NCBI GenBank assembly: GCA_018053685.1
Contig: JAGPKW010000035.1
Location: forward strand, 1 to 7,639
Direction: 5' to 3'
Length of the DNA stretch: 7,639 nucleotides
Origin: Patescibacteria group bacterium
GTDB taxonomy: Bacteria; Patescibacteriota; Patescibacteriia; JAGPKW01
Shown here piece by piece: positions 1 through 6,900 of this stretch. The position numbers were made by a program, and so were the translations under genes. Below the pieces are notes generated by a model. It was not told the origin of the DNA and searched no databases. It was given only the letters and a program-made list of their open reading frames with translations. Within the stretch, counting starts at the first letter, position 1, and each line of letters opens with the position of its first letter.

Positions 1-88
1 CGATATCATAATGTGGTGATAAAATATCAACTATTTTACCTTTGCCTTCATCACCCCATTGTATACCTAAAACTACATCTACTGACAT
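1..88 (-). CDS. purA: Adenylosuccinate synthetase, N-terminal fragment (runs off the left edge)
   Basis: The first 29 codons are visible, beginning MSVDVVLGIQWGDEGKGK and continuing to about HYDI at the edge. The GDEGKGK phosphate-binding loop (residues 12-18) right after a short hydrophobic strand is the diagnostic start of adenylosuccinate synthetase, which condenses IMP with aspartate using GTP in the first committed step of AMP synthesis; it is a cytosolic housekeeping enzyme of about 420-430 residues. The ATG at 88-86 fits the family start exactly. The gene points out of the window, away from the defence operon, and is separated from it by about 600 bp of repeat-rich DNA. No convincing promoter or ribosome binding site is seen upstream. 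The identification is secure despite the short length; everything after residue 29 is outside the window. Confidence 0.95.
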   Translation of the reverse strand, partial: MSVDVVLGIQWGDEGKGKIVDILSPHYDI

Positions 89-168
89 AAATATATTTAT
101 TTGGCTAAATTACATAAAAAATTTTTATTTTATGATATTAATATTTTTTTTCATATAAATAAAAATTG

Positions 169-176
169 TATTTTTG
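169..176 (+). promoter_or_regulatory. Possible Bacteroidota -7 box (TATTTTTG)
   Basis: TATTTTTG matches the TAnnTTTG -7 consensus of Bacteroidota sigma-ABfr promoters and lies 56 nt before the ATG of the short frame at 232. No clear TTG -33 element is seen at the usual spacing. In DNA this AT-rich the match could easily be chance. Confidence 0.25.
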
Positions 177-231
177 AAAGAAATATGGATACGTTCATGC
201 AATAGTTACAATAAAATGCAAAAGATAAATT

Positions 232-303
232 ATGAAAAAGTTCTTAGTTAAACTTAAAATTATTATCCACAAATGCACACAAATAACATTATTTATTGTC
301 TGA
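232..303 (+). pseudogene. Truncated 23-codon frame, possibly the start of a secreted or outer-membrane protein gene
   Basis: An ATG at 232-234 opens a frame reading MKKFLVKLKIIIHKC and then TQITLFIV before TGA at 301-303. A basic start followed by a mostly hydrophobic stretch resembles the beginning of a signal peptide, such as those preceding TonB-dependent receptors in Bacteroidota, but the frame stops before any cleavage site or mature domain. The stop codon is supplied by the repeat GTCTGAACCACTGAT, which begins at 298, so the frame ends just where the repeat starts. This suggests a gene cut off by insertion of, or recombination at, the repeat. It could also be a chance reading frame: it is short and AT-rich DNA favours hydrophobic and lysine codons. 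No family is assigned. Confidence 0.3.
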
Positions 304-316
304 ACCACTGATTTTA
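298..316 (+). repeat. Direct copy 1 of the GTCTGAACCACTGATTTTA repeat
   Basis: The 19-mer GTCTGAACCACTGATTTTA occurs here and again, identically, at 426-444, 128 bp downstream. Its first 15 bases recur inverted at 543-557. The sequence following the two direct copies is only loosely similar (TAGTGGTGGC versus TAGTAGTGAGC). Exact conservation of the ends with divergent interiors fits a terminal sequence of a small mobile or palindromic element. Confidence 0.7.
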
Positions 317-324
317 ATATTAGT

Positions 325-361
325 GGTGGCTTCGGTACGAGCTTCGCTCTACTCAGCCACC
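325..361. repeat. REP-like hairpin A (left flanking copy)
   Basis: A perfect 7-bp outer stem, GGTGGCT (325-331) with AGCCACC (355-361), encloses an inner stem GAGC (339-342) / GCTC (346-349) around a TTC loop. The segment 327-365 recurs at 7439-7477 in the same orientation with 36 of 39 identical bases, on the far side of the operon. The GC-rich stem stands out in very AT-rich DNA. It might fold as RNA and slow transcription coming from either side, but no U-tract follows, so it is not called a terminator. Confidence 0.75.
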
Positions 362-378
362 ATCAGTACGTTTATTTC

Positions 379-418
379 GCTGGCTGAGTAAAGCATTTAT
401 GCTTGTATCGAAGCCAGC
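379..418. repeat. REP-like hairpin B, inverted relative of hairpin A
   Basis: The outer stem GCTGGCT (379-385) / AGCCAGC (412-418) is perfect over 7 bp, and the centre AAGCAT-TT-ATGCTT (391-404) is a perfect 6-bp stem. Read on the minus strand, the unit resembles hairpin A: GGCTTCG, then a variable centre, then TACTCAGCC. Hairpins A and B therefore form a head-to-head pair, the arrangement typical of REP/BIME-type repeats. Confidence 0.65.
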
Positions 419-425
419 AAAGACG

Positions 426-557
426 GTCTGAACCACTGATTTTAGTAAGACTAGTAGTGAGCGTAGCCGAACTATTATTATGATTTATCATGATTTTCAT
501 TTCCTTTTTTTAATCACAGCCCATCATTTAAATCATCCGAACATCAGTGGTTCAGAC
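426..557. repeat. 132-bp MITE-like segment with 15-bp terminal inverted repeats
   Basis: GTCTGAACCACTGAT at 426-440 is the exact reverse complement of ATCAGTGGTTCAGAC at 543-557. The interior encodes nothing recognisable. It contains a small imperfect stem (AGTAGT ... ACTATT, about 453-476), a perfect palindromic ATGAT-TT-ATCAT (480-491) and loosely repeated GATT/CATGATT-type words. Short size, perfect terminal inverted repeats and no reading frame fit a non-autonomous element or intergenic palindromic repeat. No target-site duplication was identified next to the ends. Confidence 0.6.
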
Positions 558-617
558 TTTTCCCTCTACCACCTCTATCTCAGCAGGAGTAAGATTATAT
601 AATTTATTTTTACCCCA
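552..617 (-). pseudogene. Orphan C-terminal coding fragment resembling a methyltransferase tail
   Basis: The minus strand reads open for 21 codons, WGKNKLY then NLTPAEIEVVEGKV, with no start codon and an in-frame TAA immediately upstream (620-618). LYNLTPAEIEVVEG resembles the LYGLTxEEIxxIE signature often found at the extreme C-terminus of Eco57I-type methyltransferases, and the intact neighbour has the equivalent LYGLNDEETNYI at its own end. The fragment is in the same reading frame as that gene but lies beyond its stop. The most economical reading is the leftover 3' end of an earlier or exchanged methyltransferase gene. Its TGA falls inside the inverted GTCTGAACC repeat. The range given ends at the stop codon. 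Confidence 0.45.
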
Positions 618-631
618 TTATTTTTACCCCA
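604..631. repeat. Perfect 14-bp tandem duplication
   Basis: TTATTTTTACCCCA occurs twice back to back (604-617 and 618-631) with no mismatch. On the minus strand each unit carries in-frame TAA codons, which separate the two orphan coding fragments at 552-617 and 624-692. Being 14 bp, its gain or loss shifts the frame. Perfect identity suggests a recent slippage event. Confidence 0.8.
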
Positions 632-692
632 AATACATCTCCTCTACAAATTTATCTAATCCTTGTTGTATTGCATTAAAAAAACTCAATAA
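624..692 (-). pseudogene. In-frame coding remnant directly after the methyltransferase stop
   Basis: Immediately after the TAA at 695-693 the same frame stays open for 22 codons, reading LLSFF then NAIQQGLDKFVEEMYLG, before TAA at 626-624. The composition (amphipathic, charged, ending in a short aromatic tail) looks more like a real protein C-terminus than random AT-rich DNA, but I do not recognise the family. It could be a relic of a previous 3' end of the methyltransferase gene or of a lost downstream gene, or a chance open frame. Together with the next fragment it fills the stretch between the operon and the repeat cluster; no other gene is seen in 558-692. Confidence 0.35.
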
Positions 693-3600
693 TTAATAAT
701 CATTGTTCCCTATTCTAAATTCAATTTCATAATTTTTTATGTAATTTGTTTCCTCATCATTTAAACCATAAAGTGGACAAACAATATCGTCTATTTCTTC
801 TATAATTTTTTTAGATTTTTTTATCTCATATTGTTTAAATGATTTAGAATTTGAATATGTTTCTGAATTTATTTTTTTTGAATTCTTTTCAATTTCATCT
901 AAATATTTCTTATATAAATTTTCTAAATTATAAATTATATTGTTTGATAATTTATCTATTGGTATAGGGAAAGATTTTAAATCATATTGCTTTAAATTAT
1001 GATTATCAGAATATATTTGATAATACCAAAAAAATAAATCACTACTCAAAATTGCTCCTATACTATTTGCAATTTTATGTTCAAAATATAAAACATTTTC
1101 AGCTGTTGAACCGGTGGGATAATTAGTAAAAATTTTAAAATATCTTCCTCCAGCAAATCTATAATATATAGGATTACCATTCTCTGAAATTAAATCACTA
1201 ATTTTAGTTTTAATAGAAAACAATTTTTCTAAAATATTTTTTTCAATATCATCACTAATTTTGGGATATCTACCATATAATTTATAATCTTTAACATCAA
1301 TAAATTTTAGATTACTCATTAATATATTCATATCAGTACCTTCTTTTTTTCTGTACATTTTTGTACATAAAATTTTTTCACAAGGTGTTAAAGTTTTTTT
1401 TAATTCTAAAATAGAAGTATCAACAACCGCATTTTCAAATATCGGCTGTGGCCTTACGGCATAAGAAGATATTTTTATTTCCTTACAATTTTCTTCTAAC
1501 AATTTATGTACTCCAGTATTAGATTCACTAGATGTTATTGAAATTGGCACAATATAAATAAGTATTCCTTCTTTTTTCAAAAGTTTAAATCCCAATTCAA
1601 TAAAAAGAGCATAAGAATCCATAGTTCCTTTTTGTATTCCTTTAATACTTTTAGTAACATAATAATTTTCTTTATAATATTCTTTTTCTGTAGAATTTAT
1701 TGGTATACCATACGGTGGATTGCCGATGACAATATCAAAGCCATCTGTTACTCCAAACATCCATTCTGGGTCAAACCAATCGGCAGAAGCATTAGGATCA
1801 TAAATATCAAATTTTGCTATTTTTTCTGAGGATTCTGTATTGTAGCCTATTTGGTTCAATGCATTGCTCAGCCTATTTCGCAGTTCTTTATCTTTATGTT
1901 GATAGGTCAATTTTTCTTGTCGTGTTTTAGCAGAGAAATATTTGTGGCGTAGCTGCTTAAGATCATTTTCTAAATCTTTAATTTCTTGTGTATAAAAGAG
2001 ATTATCTGGTTTTTCTAACCCAATAAGAGTATTAGCAGATACAAATCTAGTTTCCATATTTGGAAGAGCTCTGATACCGAGATTGTCTCGTGTTTCATCT
2101 ACTTTCTGGTCTATCACCAGCGAGATGAAAAATCTAAGTTTGGATATTTGAATAGCTATAGTCTGGATATCAACTCCATAGATACAATTTTCTATGAGAA
2201 ATAGCTTACGGGCATAGTCAGGATAGTTGACGCTCTCATCAAATGTGTCATTTAGTTCTTTTAATCTTATTTCACGATTATCTTTATTTTGTTCTTGAAA
2301 GATTTTTTTGGTTTCTGCTTCTACTTTATTTATTTGAAGAGTTTTCCAATATAAGTTCTCAGGATCTAGCTTTTGTAATATATGAACCATCATGTGCAGA
2401 GCACCCATAGGAAAGGCACCAGAGCCACAAGCAGGATCTAGTATCTTTATATCATCTATTGCTGAGATTATTTTTTGTTTCTCTTCCTCTAAAAACTCCG
2501 GTATCTCCTCTGAATACGAAAGAAGCAGTTTAATTTTTTCTTCTTCAATTTCAGGTAATTTTCCTTTTAGGTATTCCAGCAAACTTGCTTCTACCATATA
2601 ATCTACGATTTCCCTTGGAGTGTAGTAGCTACCAGTAGCTTTGCGAGCAGTGCTAGAGGTTTCTGGATTGTAAGAAGCTAATAGATTTTCGAAAACTTTG
2701 CCTAAAAGTTCTGGATCTAGAGCTACCTCCTGGTCTATTAAAGTATTCTCGTCTATGGTAAAGTTGTATGACTGAAGGATTTTTATCAAACCTCTAACTA
2801 CAGAATCTTTTCTGAGACCATATTTAGAAAGATCTACTTTTCTTTCTTGATTTTGAAAGAATAAAAAATCTGGAATTATAGCTTTTTTATTAGAATTTCT
2901 AGAAAAGCCATCAATGTAAATTACTTTGCCATTGTCATCTTCTTTGTCTAGACAGTCAAAGAGTCCACCATTGAGAAATGGGGTTTCGCTAAAAAGTTGC
3001 AAAACTTCTTGTTTACTTATTAAAAAGAGTTCTTCGTATCTATAGAGATTTTTCACTCCATATTCTTTTTTATTATGCTGAATGTCTATATTATCGGCAA
3101 ATTTACGTTCATTCATTTTTTGATTTAGTGTAGCGAAAAAGAGATTTTGCAATATAGCGTTATAGTAATTATTAGATTTATTATTATTGAAGTCTTTTAA
3201 GATTTGTTTTAATTTTTCTTCTGAGAAAAGGTCGTCATTGATGAGATTTTTTTGCTTAATAAACCAGATGAAAATAATTCTAGTAATGAGGCGGATAAGG
3301 TTATTAGAGTTACGTATTTCACTATCTTTGTCAGTGTCATCACTATATTTATAGTCAGTAGGAAAAGATATTTTGTCCATAGCCCAGAAATACCAGCTTT
3401 GTATTTCATTATAAAACTGTTTGGTTACAGGTTCTACGCTGAAAGATTTTTTAAGTGATTCTATAGACGAGAAATCAGCATTGCCTATTTGGTCTAAGAA
3501 AGTTTTATTAGTCTGCTTGGGGTTAACAAAATATGTAAATCGTCTAAAATTATTCCATTGGCGTTTATTACCGAGATATTCAGCATAGATTAAGCTGAAT

Positions 3601-3935
3601 CTGAAGCAGCCATTATTATCATAAAAAATGAATATGCCAGCATCGTTAAATTGCTTTTTAAGAATGTCTTTAGCAAAGTCAAATTGTTGTTTTTTACTAG
3701 AACGTTCGTTGAGATCTTTAGAGACATTTATAGTGCATACTATAATATTACCATCAGTCAGATTATCATTGTGAGCTATTAGCGAAGCATCGGAATAGTT
3801 GGGATAAATATTTGCATCTACACTTATTTCTTCTCTAGGAAATTGGAAGTCATCACTTTTGTCTCTGAGAAAATTTACAAGATTTTCGTTACTAAAATTG
3901 TTTATAAGAGCCTTCAAATGTGTATTTTCATTCAT
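693..3935 (-). CDS. Eco57I-type adenine-N6 DNA methyltransferase with integral target-recognition region
   Basis: This 1080-residue protein is predicted to transfer a methyl group from S-adenosylmethionine to the N6 of adenine at a specific DNA site. In order: an N-terminal domain (about 75-150), then FSVEPVTKQFY (165-175), which I recognise from Eco57I-like methylases; the segment around LGKVFENLL (411-419) and TGSYYTPREIV (434-444) that leads into the catalytic fold; SAM-binding motif I DPACGSGAFPMG (500-511); acidic motif YGVDI (586-590); catalytic motif IV NPPY (739-742); then a target-recognition region with ILSSDLFFWYY (962-972) and LKSFPIP (986-992), a lysine-rich helix and a terminal LYGLNDEE. 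No PD-(D/E)XK nuclease motif is evident in the N-terminus, so it is probably not a self-sufficient type IIG enzyme. The ATG overlaps the upstream stop codon (ATGA), implying coupled translation. The DNA turns markedly more AT-rich just after NPPY. A DISARM or BREX-type methylase is an alternative family assignment. Confidence 0.92.
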   Translation of the reverse strand: MNENTHLKALINNFSNENLVNFLRDKSDDFQFPREEISVDANIYPNYSDASLIAHNDNLTDGNIIVCTINVSKDLNERSSKKQQFDFAKDILKKQFNDAGIFIFYDNNGCFRFSLIYAEYLGNKRQWNNFRRFTYFVNPKQTNKTFLDQIGNADFSSIESLKKSFSVEPVTKQFYNEIQSWYFWAMDKISFPTDYKYSDDTDKDSEIRNSNNLIRLITRIIFIWFIKQKNLINDDLFSEEKLKQILKDFNNNKSNNYYNAILQNLFFATLNQKMNERKFADNIDIQHNKKEYGVKNLYRYEELFLISKQEVLQLFSETPFLNGGLFDCLDKEDDNGKVIYIDGFSRNSNKKAIIPDFLFFQNQERKVDLSKYGLRKDSVVRGLIKILQSYNFTIDENTLIDQEVALDPELLGKVFENLLASYNPETSSTARKATGSYYTPREIVDYMVEASLLEYLKGKLPEIEEEKIKLLLSYSEEIPEFLEEEKQKIISAIDDIKILDPACGSGAFPMGALHMMVHILQKLDPENLYWKTLQINKVEAETKKIFQEQNKDNREIRLKELNDTFDESVNYPDYARKLFLIENCIYGVDIQTIAIQISKLRFFISLVIDQKVDETRDNLGIRALPNMETRFVSANTLIGLEKPDNLFYTQEIKDLENDLKQLRHKYFSAKTRQEKLTYQHKDKELRNRLSNALNQIGYNTESSEKIAKFDIYDPNASADWFDPEWMFGVTDGFDIVIGNPPYGIPINSTEKEYYKENYYVTKSIKGIQKGTMDSYALFIELGFKLLKKEGILIYIVPISITSSESNTGVHKLLEENCKEIKISSYAVRPQPIFENAVVDTSILELKKTLTPCEKILCTKMYRKKEGTDMNILMSNLKFIDVKDYKLYGRYPKISDDIEKNILEKLFSIKTKISDLISENGNPIYYRFAGGRYFKIFTNYPTGSTAENVLYFEHKIANSIGAILSSDLFFWYYQIYSDNHNLKQYDLKSFPIPIDKLSNNIIYNLENLYKKYLDEIEKNSKKINSETYSNSKSFKQYEIKKSKKIIEEIDDIVCPLYGLNDEETNYIKNYEIEFRIGNNDY
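3932..3935 (-). promoter_or_regulatory. ATGA stop/start overlap coupling the two operon genes
   Basis: On the minus strand ATGA (3935-3932) contains both the methyltransferase ATG and the helicase TGA. The stretch before it is A-rich without a GGAGG-like sequence, so termination-reinitiation is the likely route to methyltransferase synthesis and would keep the two products in a fixed ratio. Confidence 0.85.
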
Positions 3936-6900
3936 GATTTTTTATTTTCTATTGCGATGATTATTTCTTTATTTAAATTTTTATTGCGTTGTTTCTCAAT
4001 GTCTAAGTAGTTAGACCCTAATTCTTTCATCAGCGCATTGATTTCTCGAATAGCTGGCACTAGATCAGACTCAGATCTGTAGTTAATATCGGCTATGCGT
4101 CTCAGAGTTTTGGTAGGTAATGTACCATAATCTACGATATCCTCTCTAAGCATTTTCAAAAAATCATAAAATGGTTTAATTTGAACAATCTGCTTATTAA
4201 TCAAACTATTTAAACTATTTAAAGCTTTTTGCTCAATTTTATTTTCATTTGTATCAGAATTTTTTTCTAAAGATTTATTGTCAATAGTACGCATTTTTTC
4301 ATAATAATTCCAAAACATATCACTTAGTGGTAAATTAATATCGTTTTTACTACACTTGATTTTTTCAAAAGCATCCTCTATACTCATTTCATTAATATTC
4401 ATGCTATCTTCATTATATTTAGCATATCTGATAAAGAGACTAAATTTTTTTATAAATACGAGCTGCTCATTTTCATCACCTTTTTTAGCAACTTTTATTC
4501 TTAATGGTAGCTTATCGAGAGATTGTATGACGTCGGGATAATTATTTTGAATTTCTTCATATTCTTTTAGCATTTTAGTATAGAAACTTTCTTTTTCCAG
4601 ATTGTCAGGATTTTGTTGTAATTTATCATAGAGCCCAGACTCAGTAGGTACCTCATCAATATCAAATATTTTAGCATCTTCACCTAAAATATTATGAATA
4701 TGAAACATTTTGAGACTAGCTATTTCTCTAGATTTTATCTCATCAGCACCTATTTTTGTTGGGAAAAAATTAACAATGTATAACTCGTCAAAGACTTTTT
4801 TGCTAATACGATTGATCCTACCTATTCTTTGAATCACTCTCACTGGATTCCAAGGTATATCATAATTAATCACCATGCCAGCACGATTTAGATTGTAGCC
4901 TTCTGATAGTTTATCAGTAGATAATAAAATGTCGTATTTATTATCTTGTTTTTTATAAGTAGCATCGAAATTGCTATTTATATCATCTATTTTTGATTTT
5001 AGATCACCAGCTATGCTCAAAACTTTACCATCAAAAATCTTATTTAGTTTTTCACTCAGATATTTAACAGTATCTATGTATTCCGAAAAAATCACAATTT
5101 TTCTATTAGGATCATTATCCAATTGACTCTGTAGTTTTTTTATTAAAGTATCTGATTTGGGGTCATTTTCTGTTAATTTCAAATTATCTAAGTCTTTTAA
5201 TATTTTATCAAATAGATTAATATCAGACTCAATGTCATTTATAAATATATTTTTATTATCAAAGTCATCCAGATAATAAATTTTTGTAGTTTTTTTATTT
5301 TTAGGATCATTATTTAATTTATCCACATAAACTAATAATTCCTTTTCTATTTCCTCTGGATCCAACTCATAAATTTTTTCTATAAAATATCTATCCAGGA
5401 AATATTTATTAGATTTATTTATAAAGATTAGAATAGATTCATTGATTCTTTTAAAATTTTGAATACTTTGTTTGAAAGAACCGAATGAACTTTCGAAGCG
5501 TTTCACCAGTAATCTACGCATCAAATTATAAAGGTTATTTTGAGAGAGTTTTTCGAACTCATCTTGGTCATCCGTTTGGAAATAATAGGCAGGTTTATAA
5601 ATAGCACCAGTAAATTTAATATTATTTACACCATTATTATCAATTTGTTCAGAGAAATAATCAATTATTTGTTCATAAAAATCGGATTGTTCCTCTGTGA
5701 GACTATAGAACCATTCTATAGGATCTTTCACTTTTGATAGGCTACTAAGCTCATCTTTGTAATATGAATTATGTTCCAAATCTAGCCTATTTCTACGTAT
5801 CATCACAGGCTCAATGATACTTTTTATATTATTAGCCTGAGACTGAGCTTCTTGTTTTACAAGATTAATATTTATTTCATTTTCCATATCAGGAAAATGA
5901 AAATATTCTTTATATTTTTCTATTGCATTATATTTCTTATCTTCTTTTTGGGAATTATAATATTTTGTGATATAGCCGAGAGTGTCAAAAGCTCTTTTAA
6001 ATTGTCTAAATTTAGCTGCTAGATTATCATCCAAAGAAATAGAAGAATTTTTGGGAGTAATGAAGAGAGATAATAGTGCTAGTAAATCTTCTGGGCGATT
6101 ATTAAAAGGAGTAGCACTCAATAGAATAACGATTTTGCCACGACAGATATTTTTCAAATATTCATAGTTTTGAGTATCTTGGTTTCTAAATCTATGAGCT
6201 TCATCTACGATGACTACTTCTATATCTTTTAATCTGCCTTCTATCATTTGATTTTGAAGTTTATCTAACTCTCCCAGGGACCACACTTCCCAATCATGAA
6301 GCATAAACTGCTCTTTATACATATTCCATCCAGCGTCTTTGAGCCTTGGATCGCCTTTGAGCCCTGGTGGACAAATAATGACGCCGCGTTTACGTAGTTC
6401 ATATGCTACAGAACAAGCTATTATAGTTTTGCCTAAGCCGACAACATCAGCTAAAATAACTCCATTATTTTTTTCTATTATAGCGAGTGCTTGCTGGATA
6501 GCATCCATTTGGTATTTATATGGTTTATAACCATTTTTTTCAAAAATATTTACTAAGGAAGTCCTAACTTGTTTTTTCTCAAAAACATCTATATATGTTT
6601 TCACTATAAAAGCATAAGCTTCAAAAGGAGTGATTTCGCGTACTAATGTTTCTTTTTCTATTATTTCTAAAATCTTCTTTTTTTTCTCTGGAGCTTCTGT
6701 TATTTTAATAGCATTTACCCACAATTCATCAAAATATTCTTCCGTAGCATCTACTCCATAATCTTTTATTTCTACATTAAATTCCTCCTGATCACTGAGT
6801 CCAGGTCTGGTCAAATTGCTGCTACCAGTAATAAACAGATGGTCACAACCTACTTGATCATCTTTTAATTTGAAAATATATAGCTTAGCATGATTGGGTT

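Noticed and set aside
75..150. Type IIG-like PD-(D/E)XK nuclease in the methyltransferase N-terminal region (about residues 75-150; corresponding DNA near 3490-3715)
   Set aside because: No convincing D...ExK arrangement is visible, and the region looks like the conserved N-terminal domain of this methylase family. The coordinates given are residue numbers.
480..511. Rho-independent terminator from ATGAT-TT-ATCAT followed by a T-run
   Set aside because: The stem is only five A/T-rich pairs, and the T-run is separated from it by more than ten bases, so it would not terminate efficiently.
298..557. CRISPR array, because of the repeated 15-19-mer
   Set aside because: There are only three copies, one inverted, with unequal spacing (128 bp between starts of the direct copies) and no cas gene. 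It fits a palindromic or MITE-type element instead.
1632..1829. Plus-strand open frames inside the two large genes (also 2392-2601, 3252-3458, 4356-4541, 5540-5737, 5982-6167, 6339-6530, 6890-7090) and the minus-strand frame 3209-3409
   Set aside because: They lie fully antisense to, or out of frame within, strongly supported coding sequences. They lack recognisable motifs and are expected by chance opposite AT-rich genes.
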